From: Bartonella sp. CM31XJBT
Lineage (GTDB): Bacteria; Pseudomonadota; Alphaproteobacteria; Rhizobiales; Rhizobiaceae
Length of the DNA: 59,630 bases
NCBI RefSeq assembly: GCF_028618555.1
Contig: NZ_JAQITD010000013.1
Span: forward strand, 1-59,630
Direction of reading: 5' to 3'
Shown one piece after another: positions 28,602 through 38,374 of this stretch (the stretch's first letter is position 1; every line of letters begins with the position of its first letter). The translations under genes and the position numbers were made by a program. The notes beneath the pieces are model-generated. The model was not told where the DNA came from. It was given only the letters and a program-made list of their open reading frames with translations, and ran no database searches.

Positions 28602-28750
28602 ATGAATGCTCAGGGCATTACAAATGCCTTGCATGGAGTCTGGCTTGGGCGTTATGGAACAAGTCCTATTGTCCAGCTCGTGATGATAGATTGCCTAGTT
28701 TATCCCTTGTCAATGGCCCTATTATAAGACATAAAACACGAATAAATTAG
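28602..28750 (+). pseudogene. Frameshifted N-terminus of a mobile-element primase
   Basis: Starting at ATG 28602 the frame reads MNAQGITNALHGVWLGRYGTSP and then stops being family-like. In another frame it continues SYCPARDDRLPSLSLVNG (28664 onward) to a stop at 28750. Joined, this is the start of the primase/helicase family of phages and islands (HGxWxGRYGT-CPxHDDRxPSLS). One frameshift and loss of everything downstream make it a remnant. Together with the AlpA-like gene it marks a decayed integrative element next to ppx. Confidence 0.55.
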
Positions 28751-28757
28751 AAAAAAA

Positions 28758-30275
28758 TCAAAAAATTTCAAAAGCGAGAGGTTGTTTTATTATTTTTGAT
28801 AACTTCTGTAATCGTCCAAGAGGACGTTCTCCTAATAACCCAGCGTAATTCTTTGGGATCTGCAGGATAATATGATCTGCTTTTTTATGCCACAATAAAT
28901 GAGGTAAAATTCCTGCAACAGAAGCACTAAAAAGATGAGCAATACGCATAGTTTCGCCAAGAATACGTGCTTTTTCAATTATATTTTGAGTTGCTAATTG
29001 AAAAATGGGAAGAGATTCTTTATCAACCAATAAACTCGTATTGCGAAAAAAAACAGCAAGCGCTGCATAAAGGCGCCCTTCATGAGAAATTCCTGGATAA
29101 GATCCTAAAGCTATTTGATTTGCTGCTTCATTGCCTCGATAATCTGGATGTATACGCCAACCAATATCTGCAAGAAGACAAGCGGCTTGACGATAACGGC
29201 ATTCATTTTCGGTTTCTGAAATTCCAAAAACTTCAAAAGCATTCGTCGTAAAATCAATGAGTTCTTCTGCTTGTTTTGGTGAACGTGCCCGTAAAATAGC
29301 CATTTCTGTGCATGCTGCAATGAGAGGATCTGAAAGCCGAATCGCCTGCGGCAAACGTGAATAAAGAAAACCTTCACGAACGCCAGCACCAGAAAAGATT
29401 ATCTTTTCAAACTCCATACACTGAATGAGTTCAATAAGAACTATTGCCCCATAAGATAAAAGTTTTCGACGATTCTGAGAAACCGCTGCAATCCCTCTCA
29501 TATTATCAATATTGCCACGTGCTACAAGACGTAAAAAGTTCTCCATTTCAACGGCATCAACTTCATAGCCATGCATAACAGGGAGCCGATAGTGTTTCAT
29601 TGCCATATGGAGTTTTGCCAAATTACGCCATGTCCCCCCTACTGCATAAAAATAACGTGCTATACCTTTACGAGTACGAACAACAGACGATTTATAAAAT
29701 TGCTCATGTACAATTTTTGTAGCTACAGCACTATCATTATTTGACATATACTGTAGCCTTAAACCACCCAATGGAAGAGTTATCCCTTCACCAACATCAG
29801 AATGATCAATATCAATCAGCTCAAGACTTCCACCACCAAGATCCCCAGAAATACCTTTTGGTTGATAAAAAGTAGACACAACTCCATATGCTGAATACAT
29901 AGCTTCTTCACTTCCTGAAAGAAGATATATTTTATTTTGCAAAATATCTTCAGCATGCTGAATAAATGCTACGCCATTCTGTGCATCTCGTGCTGCTGCT
30001 GTTGCTAAAGTATAGACCTCATCTGCCCCAATCTGTCGACAAAGCGTACGAAACCGTTTCAGTGTTTGCAACGCCATTTTCATCGATTTTTCTTCTAAAA
30101 ATCCCGTTTTTGCCACACCATGACCGAGACCACAAAGAATCTTTTCATTAAACAAAACTGTTGGTGATCGAACAAGCCCCTCATAAATAACCAACCGAAC
30201 AGAATTTGAGCCAATGTCAATAACAGCAACAGGCTTACACCCTTTTAACCGACCTTGAGCATCTCTATATGTCAT
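28758..30275 (-). CDS. ppx: Ppx/GppA phosphatase, exopolyphosphatase
   Basis: 505 residues. It degrades polyphosphate or pppGpp, depending on the enzyme. It has an ASKHA-type N-terminus VAVIDIGSNSVRLVIYE (about 18-34), catalytic glutamate region and the second phosphate loop SGDLGGGSLEL (about 142-152), followed by a C-terminal HD-like domain (about 315 on). It starts 6 bases after the ppk stop, so the pair is an operon with opposing activities. Polyphosphatase and GppA roles cannot be separated by sequence alone; the ppk neighbour favours Ppx. Confidence 0.93.
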   Translation of the reverse strand: MTYRDAQGRLKGCKPVAVIDIGSNSVRLVIYEGLVRSPTVLFNEKILCGLGHGVAKTGFLEEKSMKMALQTLKRFRTLCRQIGADEVYTLATAAARDAQNGVAFIQHAEDILQNKIYLLSGSEEAMYSAYGVVSTFYQPKGISGDLGGGSLELIDIDHSDVGEGITLPLGGLRLQYMSNNDSAVATKIVHEQFYKSSVVRTRKGIARYFYAVGGTWRNLAKLHMAMKHYRLPVMHGYEVDAVEMENFLRLVARGNIDNMRGIAAVSQNRRKLLSYGAIVLIELIQCMEFEKIIFSGAGVREGFLYSRLPQAIRLSDPLIAACTEMAILRARSPKQAEELIDFTTNAFEVFGISETENECRYRQAACLLADIGWRIHPDYRGNEAANQIALGSYPGISHEGRLYAALAVFFRNTSLLVDKESLPIFQLATQNIIEKARILGETMRIAHLFSASVAGILPHLLWHKKADHIILQIPKNYAGLLGERPLGRLQKLSKIIKQPLAFEIF

Positions 30276-30281
30276 TGGATT

Positions 30282-32462
30282 TCAGTCTTTATGTATTTCG
30301 GCTTGTTGCCGATGCAACGCAACCAAGCGCGAAACAGAAGACTCAAAAGACTCATTTTCCCCCGCAAAACTTGTATTGGCCATAAAATACTCCTGCGCAT
30401 TAAATAGACTTTCACCTATCTGCGGTGTAATACGTTTTGATGTTCCATCCTTAAGTATATCAAAGCTTTGTTGATTATCAATGATATTAGCTAACATAAT
30501 CTGTAAAAGAATTTTTTGACGGACTATTTTATTAAAAACTGGAACCAATATTTCAATACGATAGTCCAGATTACGAGGCATCATATCAGCAGAGCCTAAG
30601 TAAACGATTGCATTTTCATTAGGCAAATCTTGACCATTCCCAAAACAAAAAATGCGACTATGTTCAAGAAAACGCCCGACAATTGATTTTACACGAATAT
30701 TATCCGAAATTCCTAGAATACCAGGACGTAAACAACATATCCCCCGCACAACCAAATCAATTTGCACCCCTGCTTGACTAGCACGATATAAAGCATCAAT
30801 AATTTCAGGATCTACCAATGCATTAACTTTCATCCAAATAGCAGCAAACCTTCCCTGTTGTGCGTAAACAATTTCTTCCTCAATATGCTCTAAGATACGA
30901 CCACGCAATGTTAAGGGTGAAAAAGCAATCTTCATTGTTTCATTTGGACGCTCATATTGCGCAATATAATTGAACAATAACGCAACATCATGAGCGATAT
31001 CATCATCTGTGGAAAAAAAAGAAAGATCGGTATAAGTTTTAGCGTTAATGGGATGATAATTTCCTGTCCCAAGATGAACATAAGAGCAAAGACGTTTTCC
31101 CTCACGTCTCACAACCAATGACATCTTAGCATGCGTTTTTAATGCAATAAAACCAAAAATAACTTGAACCCCAGCACATTCAAGATCTCGGGCCCAACGA
31201 ATATTTGCTTCCTCATCAAAACGTGCTTTAAGTTCTACCAAAGCAGTCACAGACTTTCCCTGTTCAGCTGCTTCAATCAAAGCGCCAACAATTGGACTAT
31301 CATTTGATGTACGATAAAGTGTTTGTTTGATTTCCACAACATCAGGATCGCAAGCAGCTTGACGTAAAAATTGGACAACAACATCAAATGTCTCATAGGG
31401 GTGATGAATCACAATATCATTTTCACGAATAGCCGCAAAACAATCCCCTTTATGTTTACGAATACATTCTGGAACACGAGAAATATAAGGAATAAATTTG
31501 AGATCATCACGAGGAATAGAAACAATTTCTGATACCGTATTAAGCGCTAAAAATCCATCAAGAACATTAATACAATTATCAGGAACAGCGAGACTATTCG
31601 CTATAAATTGACGTAAACTCTCTGGCATTTTTGCGTCAAACTCAACTCGAATAACCTGCCCACGGCGCCGCCTTTTAAGAGCAATTTCAAAAAAGTGAAC
31701 AAGATCCTCAGCTTCTTCTTCTACTTCAATATCGCTATCTCGGATTACTCTAAATGTACCAATTCCTTTAACCTCATAGTTAGGAAATACATGTTTAATA
31801 AAAAGGCAAATAACATCTTCAGATGCAATAAAACGAAAATGATTGCCTTCTTGAGGAAGAAGAATAAAACGCCTTAAAAGCATTGAAATAGACAACAACA
31901 CTGTGTGTGAGTTCTGATCAGTTTCTCCAGACAATTGAAGCGCAATAGAAAGCCCTAAATTAGGAATAAATGGAAAAGGATGAGTAGAATCAACAGGCAA
32001 AGGTTTTAAAACAGGAAAAATTGTCTCAAGAAAATATTTTTCAAGCCATAATTTTTCAATTTCTGAAAGATCATCAGAACAAATAATTTCAATATCATTC
32101 TTTTTTAATTCATCACGTAAAACATTCAATTCTCGTAGTTGGTGAGCCTGCAGCTTTAAAATCTCAGCTAATACAATATCAAGTTGTTCCTGTGGAGTGT
32201 GCCCATCTGCACTGCACGCTGTAACGCGAGCACGAATTTGAGCTGCTAGTCCTGCAACACGAACCATAAAAAACTCATCAAGATTTGCAGCTGAAATAGA
32301 AAGAAATTGTAGACGTTCTAATAAAGGATGTTTCGAATTAGCCGCTTCCATCAAAACACGATTATTAAATTGTAGCCATGAAAACTCTCGATTAATAAAC
32401 CGTACCGGATTTTTCATTGTTATATTCGATATAGAAATTTTATTTACCACCCTCTGTTCCAT
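30282..32462 (-). CDS. ppk: Polyphosphate kinase 1
   Basis: 726 residues. It makes polyphosphate from ATP at the membrane. Domains run from an N-terminal [19 protein letters not shown] helical domain (20-125) to two phospholipase D-like domains. The catalytic-histidine stretch [10 protein letters not shown] and the ATP loop are visible, with [14 protein letters not shown] and [11 protein letters not shown] as family marks. AGGA 6 bases before ATG 32462 supports this start. The next gene, ppx, follows 6 bases after its stop. Confidence 0.97.
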   Translation of the reverse strand: MEQRVVNKISISNITMKNPVRFINREFSWLQFNNRVLMEAANSKHPLLERLQFLSISAANLDEFFMVRVAGLAAQIRARVTACSADGHTPQEQLDIVLAEILKLQAHQLRELNVLRDELKKNDIEIICSDDLSEIEKLWLEKYFLETIFPVLKPLPVDSTHPFPFIPNLGLSIALQLSGETDQNSHTVLLSISMLLRRFILLPQEGNHFRFIASEDVICLFIKHVFPNYEVKGIGTFRVIRDSDIEVEEEAEDLVHFFEIALKRRRRGQVIRVEFDAKMPESLRQFIANSLAVPDNCINVLDGFLALNTVSEIVSIPRDDLKFIPYISRVPECIRKHKGDCFAAIRENDIVIHHPYETFDVVVQFLRQAACDPDVVEIKQTLYRTSNDSPIVGALIEAAEQGKSVTALVELKARFDEEANIRWARDLECAGVQVIFGFIALKTHAKMSLVVRREGKRLCSYVHLGTGNYHPINAKTYTDLSFFSTDDDIAHDVALLFNYIAQYERPNETMKIAFSPLTLRGRILEHIEEEIVYAQQGRFAAIWMKVNALVDPEIIDALYRASQAGVQIDLVVRGICCLRPGILGISDNIRVKSIVGRFLEHSRIFCFGNGQDLPNENAIVYLGSADMMPRNLDYRIEILVPVFNKIVRQKILLQIMLANIIDNQQSFDILKDGTSKRITPQIGESLFNAQEYFMANTSFAGENESFESSVSRLVALHRQQAEIHKD

Positions 32463-32788
32463 ATATCCTAAATAATTTTCTTTTATATTTTCTAAAATCC
32501 TTGACGAAATATCTCACATAACATTTGATAATATGTTATCATCATAATAATATATCAATGCTTAACTTCCCTCATCATTTTTCCATTTAATATTTAAAAA
32601 TACTTGGAATTATTGCTATGCGCAAAGCACTAAAAGCTAAGACAACTATTCTAATATAGCATAAAAGAAGAGAAATTTGTCTTAAAAAGCATCTTGCATT
32701 ATTATACGCTTTATTACAAACTCACGCCTATAAAATAGAAGAGCCCAATCATAGCTGATGAGAAAATTTATTCTGGAGTTTGTATGCC
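32463..32788. other. Divergent spacer between ppk and the NDUFS6-like gene
   Basis: No gene is supported. A 7-bp inverted repeat ATAACAT/ATGTTAT (32518-32539) overlaps a GATAAT-like -10 and may be a regulatory site. A tiny 13-codon ATG frame at 32618 has no family match. Confidence 0.35.
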
Positions 32789-33037
32789 ATGGCTGATCAC
32801 AATATTCCTCATTTCCAAAATGACCTTGGATATAAAACAATCGAAATTGGTGTGAAAGAATTTATGTGTGTAGGAGCTACACAACCATTCGATCATCCTC
32901 ATATCTTTATCGACATGGGAACAGCAGATGAGAAAATTTGCCCTTACTGCTCAACCCTTTATCGTTATGTTCCCTCGCTATCATACGATCAAACAAACCC
33001 AACAGGATGCTTATATAATCCAGAAAAGCTATTATAA
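32789..33037 (+). CDS. CHCC-type zinc-finger protein, NDUFS6-like
   Basis: 82 residues. It resembles the alphaproteobacterial relatives of NDUFS6, the zinc-binding accessory subunit of complex I. Zinc ligands are one cysteine in EFMCVGA, one histidine in FDHPHIFIDMG and two cysteines in ICPYCST, in the usual C-H-C-C spacing. A following YRYVP completes the family pattern. I start at ATG 32789 because GGAG lies 10 bases upstream; a TTG three codons earlier is also in frame. The neighbour is a flavin monooxygenase 52 bases downstream. Confidence 0.85.
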   Translation: MADHNIPHFQNDLGYKTIEIGVKEFMCVGATQPFDHPHIFIDMGTADEKICPYCSTLYRYVPSLSYDQTNPTGCLYNPEKLL

Positions 33038-33089
33038 TTGCGTTTTTTGGCTTTCTTAATAACCCCTCTTTTAATTCTGCTTGTTTAAT

Positions 33090-34337
33090 ATGAAATCATT
33101 TGTGGAACAGTCACCCATCATCGTTGGAGGAGGAATTGCTGGTTTAAGCACTGCTTTAGCACTCGCTCATAAAGGAATTGCAAGCACCATTATCGAAAAG
33201 TGTAAGCAACTTGAAACGATAGGCGCTGGTATTCAACTGACACCAAATGCAACATCTATTCTTGCTCGCTGGAAACTTCTTAACAAACTCACTGAAGTCG
33301 CGACAATCCCATATTTTCTTGAGTTAAAAGATGGATTATCTTTAAAAATACATCTACGGGCTCATCTTATTAATCTAACAGAAAAATATTGGAAAGCCCC
33401 TTATATGACGATTCACCGCGCGGCTTTACAAAAAATTTTATATAATGCAGTGATTGAAAATCCTTTGATCAAATACAAAGCAGGCGAAACGATTGTATCT
33501 TCTACCCAATCTGCAACCAACATTAAAATCACGACAATAAAAACAGATACGGCAACAGAACAGCTTCATTCAACGCCCCTCCTGATCGGATGTGATGGCG
33601 TTTGGTCAACATTACGGCAACAATCTCCTTTTCATGAAAAAGCAAATTTTAGTGGCTTTATTGCTTGGCGTGCAACAACAACATTTGATAACCTTCCTCA
33701 AAACTTTCGTTCTTCATTGCAAAATATGAAGACAATTACGGCTTGGATGGGACCAAAAAATCATCTTGTTGTCTACCCCATTCAATCATCAGAAAAAATT
33801 TTTAATTTTGTCGCCATTACGCATGGAGAAAATTCAAAAGAAGGATGGGCCCATAAAGGAAATAAAGAAAAACTCAAATCTCTTTTTAAAGATTGGAATT
33901 CAAAAATCTTACAAATTTTTGATCATATTGATGAATGGAGTTATTGGCCACTCTTTCAAATGAAACAAAATCGTTTTATCGGTTTAGAGAGACAAGTATT
34001 TGTTGGCGATTGCGCACATGCTACCTTACCTTTTGCAGCACAGGGTGCCGCTATGGCAATCGAAGATGCTGCCACATTAGCAAAAGCACTTTCATTGAAA
34101 GATTTTTCATTAACGAAAGCACTTTCGCTTTACGAAACAACACGCACACCCCGTATTGCAGCAGTAAAAAAACGCGGAGATTTCAATAGATTAGCCTATC
34201 ATGCAACCGGTCCCATAGCAATTGCACGCAATCTCATGATGAAAATTCGTACACCAGAGAGCATTATGTCAGATCTCAATTGGCTTTACATGTATGATGC
34301 GATGAATTCTATAAAAAATAATGATAAAAACTTATAA
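33090..34337 (+). CDS. FAD-dependent monooxygenase (salicylate hydroxylase-like)
   Basis: 415 residues of the PHBH/UbiH flavoprotein hydroxylase fold. The FAD-binding GxGxxG is in PIIVGGGIAGLS (about 9-20). A DG motif follows in IGCDGVWSTLRQQ and the GD motif in VFVGDCAHATLPFAAQGAAMAIEDA (about 305-329). Closest resemblance is to salicylate or 3-hydroxybenzoate hydroxylases, but substrate is unproved; no catabolic genes surround it. ATG 33090 is chosen over an in-frame TTG at 33081. Confidence 0.85.
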   Translation: MKSFVEQSPIIVGGGIAGLSTALALAHKGIASTIIEKCKQLETIGAGIQLTPNATSILARWKLLNKLTEVATIPYFLELKDGLSLKIHLRAHLINLTEKYWKAPYMTIHRAALQKILYNAVIENPLIKYKAGETIVSSTQSATNIKITTIKTDTATEQLHSTPLLIGCDGVWSTLRQQSPFHEKANFSGFIAWRATTTFDNLPQNFRSSLQNMKTITAWMGPKNHLVVYPIQSSEKIFNFVAITHGENSKEGWAHKGNKEKLKSLFKDWNSKILQIFDHIDEWSYWPLFQMKQNRFIGLERQVFVGDCAHATLPFAAQGAAMAIEDAATLAKALSLKDFSLTKALSLYETTRTPRIAAVKKRGDFNRLAYHATGPIAIARNLMMKIRTPESIMSDLNWLYMYDAMNSIKNNDKNL

Positions 34338-34530
34338 AATCCTTCCGACACTTTGAATATTACGAAAGAACGAGATTTTTTTTAATTTTATGACACTAAA
34401 AAAATATCATAATTTACTCAAATAAAAGCAATATTTTTCGAAACCTACAATCCGATTTTAAAAGCTCCATTTTTAGCTCTCCTAAAAGCAAAAACACCAC
34501 TCAAAATCAGCTCCCATCTTTAATCTTTCT

Positions 34531-37500
34531 TTAACTCAATTCTACATCAACAACACCCTGAATTAATTTCATAGCATTTGCGACATGTGAATTTACCTTA
34601 TATCGCTTAGGAAGCGCAATTTCGACTTCTCGCAATCCATCCTCTTGAATTAAAATAAGCCCCACCTCTCCATTCCCCCCAAGATTTAAGTTTTGTTCAA
34701 TTTGTGGAAGCATATCAACTGTTTTTATAAAGAGACGCATCATTTTATGCTGTTGTAATGATTCATTTTCCAAAGACTGAATTGTTTCAATTCGCAAACT
34801 AACTCCTTCAGAACGATTTTCTGCGCTCACCGTAATAATAAAAGATTTTCCGGGTTCTAGCATCTCTTCATAATCCGAGAGTGCCTCAGAAAAGAGAACT
34901 GCTTCATATTGTCCACTTGTATCAGAAAAATGAATAATTCCCATTTTTTTACCAGATTTTGTTTTGCGCACGTTTTTTGCCACAACAGTTCCAGCAAGCC
35001 GTGCAGCCGTTGCTCCCCCTTTAACGGCATTGGCAAAATTACCCCAAGTCTGAATGCGTTTTTTGTTTAGAATAGCTTGATACTCCTCCAAAGGATGCGC
35101 AGAAAAGTAAAAACCTATAGCTTGAAATTCTCGATAAAGTTTCTCAGCCGGCAACCAAGGGGTTGTTTGCGATAAAATCAATGGTTCTTTTAATCCGCCT
35201 GCCATTCCAAATATATCAACCTGCCCGCTAGAATTGTCATCGAGAATACGAAGTGCACGCGCATGAAGGGTTCCAAGATTGGCTAATAAAACCTCACGTG
35301 CAATGTTAAAACAATCAAAAGCACCAGCACAAACTAAACTTTCCATCGCACGCTTATTAACAATACGAGGATCAACACGCGCACAAAAATCTTCCAAATC
35401 CTTAAAAATCTTATTCCCACGACAAGAAACAATATGATCTACAACAGTTTCTCCCACACCTTTAATGGCAGCAAGAGAATAATAAATACAGTTATCACCA
35501 ACCTCAAAAACACGATGAGATGTTTGTATAGAAGGTGCAATAACTTCAATACCCAACCTTAATGCTTCACGCCGAAAATCATTGAGCTTATCTGTATTCG
35601 TCATATCATATGTCATTGAAGCAGCTAAAAACTCAACGGGATAGTTTGCTTTCATATAAGCCGTTTGGTAAGAAACAATTGCATAAGCAGCAGCATGCGA
35701 TTTATTAAAACCATAATCGGCAAATTTTGCTAAAAGATCAAAGATAATATCAGCTTGATCTTTATCCACGCCACCTGCAACAGCTCCATTGACAAAACGC
35801 GTACGCTGTTTTTGCATTTCAGCATGAATTTTTTTCCCCATAGCACGACGTAATAAATCAGCTTCTCCAAGCGAATAACCAGCAAGAACCTGAGCAATCT
35901 GCATCACCTGTTCTTGATAAACAATCACACCTTGTGTTTCTTTGATCAGATGATCTATTTTAGGATGAATAGAAGCAATTTCCTCTTCCCCATGTTTGCG
36001 TGCATTATAGGTTGGAATATTCTCCATTGGACCTGGACGATAAAGTGCGACCAGCGCAATAATATCTTCAATACGGTCTGGCTTCATTCCAATCAACGCC
36101 TTGCGCATACCAGAACTTTCCACCTGAAACACACCAACCGTTTCACCACGTGCCATCATAGCGTAGGTTGCTTCATCATTCAGAGGAATATTTGATAAAT
36201 CTATTTTAATCCCCTTTCTGGCAACAAAATCGACTGCCATTTTCAAAACAGTAAGCGTTTTTAATCCAAGAAAATCAAATTTTACCAGCCCCGCCTGTTC
36301 CACATATTTCATGTTAAATTGTGTAACAGGCATATCAGAACGAGGATCACGATACATCGGGACAAGCTCCCAAAGTGGACGATCTCCGATAACAATCCCA
36401 GCAGCATGAGTTGAAGCATGACGATAAAGTCCCTCCAACTGAAGTGCTATATCTAATGCGCGGCCAACAACGGGATCTTTTTTCTTTTCCTCTTCAAATT
36501 TAGGTTCATCCTTAATAGCATCAGCCAATTCTACCTGACTTCCTGGCGTGGCAGGAATTAATTTTGTAAGATAATCCACCTGACGATAAGGAACTTCTAA
36601 AACACGCCCCACATCACGCAAAACTGCACGCGCCTGTAACTTACCAAAGGTAATAATTTGAGCAACTTGATCACGTCCATATTTTTTTTGAACATATTGA
36701 ATAACTTCTTCGCGCCGCTCTTGACAAAAGTCGATATCAAAATCTGGCATCGAAACACGATCTGGGTTGAGAAAACGTTCAAAGAGAAGAGAAAACCGTA
36801 AAGGATCAACATCAGTAATCGTCAATGCATAAGCAACAAGTGAACCAGCACCAGAACCCCGTCCTGGTCCAACGGGAATATCATGAACCTTTGCCCATTT
36901 TATGAAATCTGAAACGATAAGAAAATATCCAGAAAATTGCATACGCGTAATAACTGAAATTTCATAATCAAGCCGCTGTTCATAATCTGCAATCGTATAC
37001 CCTTCAGCCAACCCTATTGTTTCAAGCCGCATCTTAAAACCAGCTTTAGCCTGATTTAACAACTCACTATCTTCTATTTCTAAAGTAGTTTCTGAATTAG
37101 CAGATTGTTCTATAAAACGAGGCAATATCGGTTTTCGAAGAGGCGTGGCAATATGACAACGCAATGCAATTTCAACACTATTTTCCAAAGCTTCTGGAAG
37201 ATCAGAAAACAGTGTAACCATTTCATCTTGTGACTTCAAATAATGATCTGGCGTCACACGTTTGCGATCTGGATTAGAGACGATTTGTCCTTCTGAAACA
37301 GCCATCAGCGCATCATGGGCTTCATATCCTTCTCTTTTCAGAAAAAAAGCTTCATTTGTTGCAACAAGAGGAATTTCATGCGCATAAGCCAATTCAATAA
37401 GATCAGCTTCTACTCTCTGATCATAAGAGCCATGCCGTTGTAACTCCACATAAAGACGATCAGCAAAAGATTTTTTCAAATAAATTAAGCGCTCAACAGC

Positions 37501-37998
37501 ATGTTCTTTTTTCTCTTCTGCCAAAGAAAGATTAATAGGTCCTCCCTTTCCTCCCGTTAAAGCGATTATTCCTTCACTGTGTTCTGACAACCAATCAGCT
37601 TTAATATGAGGAGGATCAGTATCACATTTATCAAGATAAGCACGGCTAACAAGACGAACCAAATGAGCATAACCAGTTTTGCTAGCAGCCAAAAGAACAA
37701 TAGAGCAGAAATCAGAAGAATTACGCCATTTAGCCAAACGTGAATGATCATTTTCATCACGAAAGTCAACAGCAAGCTGACAACCAATAATAGGTTGGAC
37801 CCCATGAGAAAGACAATGCTGTGAAAATTCCAAAGCACCAAATAAATTATTGGTATCGGTAATAGCAACCGCTGGTGCATGATCTGAAATCGCCTGTTGA
37901 ATAATTTGGGGGATTTTTAAAGCCCCCTCGAGCAAGGAATAAGCTGAATGCACTCTCAAATGAATAAAGCGAGGAAGAGAATTTTTGTTCTCTTGCAT
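34531..37998 (-). CDS. dnaE: DNA polymerase III alpha subunit
   Basis: 1155 residues, the replicative polymerase of the C family (DnaE1 type). The N-terminal PHP domain (HLRVHSAYSLLEGA) is followed by the palm with PDFDIDFCQERREEV (the catalytic aspartates), VGPGRGSGAGSLVAY, fingers, a helix-hairpin-helix region and a C-terminal OB domain. An upstream GTG at 38019 is also possible; the ATG at 37998 gives the family-like MQENKNSLPRFIHLRVHSAYS start. It converges with the monooxygenase gene. Confidence 0.97.
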   Translation of the reverse strand: MQENKNSLPRFIHLRVHSAYSLLEGALKIPQIIQQAISDHAPAVAITDTNNLFGALEFSQHCLSHGVQPIIGCQLAVDFRDENDHSRLAKWRNSSDFCSIVLLAASKTGYAHLVRLVSRAYLDKCDTDPPHIKADWLSEHSEGIIALTGGKGGPINLSLAEEKKEHAVERLIYLKKSFADRLYVELQRHGSYDQRVEADLIELAYAHEIPLVATNEAFFLKREGYEAHDALMAVSEGQIVSNPDRKRVTPDHYLKSQDEMVTLFSDLPEALENSVEIALRCHIATPLRKPILPRFIEQSANSETTLEIEDSELLNQAKAGFKMRLETIGLAEGYTIADYEQRLDYEISVITRMQFSGYFLIVSDFIKWAKVHDIPVGPGRGSGAGSLVAYALTITDVDPLRFSLLFERFLNPDRVSMPDFDIDFCQERREEVIQYVQKKYGRDQVAQIITFGKLQARAVLRDVGRVLEVPYRQVDYLTKLIPATPGSQVELADAIKDEPKFEEEKKKDPVVGRALDIALQLEGLYRHASTHAAGIVIGDRPLWELVPMYRDPRSDMPVTQFNMKYVEQAGLVKFDFLGLKTLTVLKMAVDFVARKGIKIDLSNIPLNDEATYAMMARGETVGVFQVESSGMRKALIGMKPDRIEDIIALVALYRPGPMENIPTYNARKHGEEEIASIHPKIDHLIKETQGVIVYQEQVMQIAQVLAGYSLGEADLLRRAMGKKIHAEMQKQRTRFVNGAVAGGVDKDQADIIFDLLAKFADYGFNKSHAAAYAIVSYQTAYMKANYPVEFLAASMTYDMTNTDKLNDFRREALRLGIEVIAPSIQTSHRVFEVGDNCIYYSLAAIKGVGETVVDHIVSCRGNKIFKDLEDFCARVDPRIVNKRAMESLVCAGAFDCFNIAREVLLANLGTLHARALRILDDNSSGQVDIFGMAGGLKEPLILSQTTPWLPAEKLYREFQAIGFYFSAHPLEEYQAILNKKRIQTWGNFANAVKGGATAARLAGTVVAKNVRKTKSGKKMGIIHFSDTSGQYEAVLFSEALSDYEEMLEPGKSFIITVSAENRSEGVSLRIETIQSLENESLQQHKMMRLFIKTVDMLPQIEQNLNLGGNGEVGLILIQEDGLREVEIALPKRYKVNSHVANAMKLIQGVVDVELS

Positions 37999-38374
37999 TT
38001 TATTTTTTACCACTCTCACAATTTCCCACTACAAAATCAATGCTAAACAGCACCCCTTATAAAAGAAAAAACTTCTGTTTATCATAACTTTAAAGCTATA
38101 AATTCATCATCATACATAGGAGAAATATCCCAATTTTATTAATATTTATAAGAGAGTTCTATCAAGAAAATGCTTCTATTCACAGCAAATAAACACCTAA
38201 AATAAAAAGAAAAACAATATACCTCATCTAAGCACTTTAATTTTTGACCCTTTAATTGTATTTTTCTTCCTAAAGTTCAATGTGTAAATAAAGCAACCTC
38301 CTCTTTATGACGTTATCCCCAAAAAGCTCTTCTAAAGGTCTAGAAAAAACAAAAAGGGCAGGTTAAATTTGCTC
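37999..38374. other. Divergent spacer between dnaE and recG
   Basis: About 370 AT-rich bases. No gene or strong hairpin is seen. Promoters for both flanking genes must be here, but I could not place them with confidence. Confidence 0.4.

Noticed and set aside
28547..28750. 67-codon frame opposite nothing, read as a gene
   Set aside because: Only its last part is family-like (CPARDDRLPSLS). The first part of the primase signature lies in another frame, so it is a frameshifted remnant, not a gene.
32617..32660. Short ATG frame before the NDUFS6-like gene as a leader peptide
   Set aside because: Thirteen codons with no ribosome site and no attenuator fold; chance is more likely.
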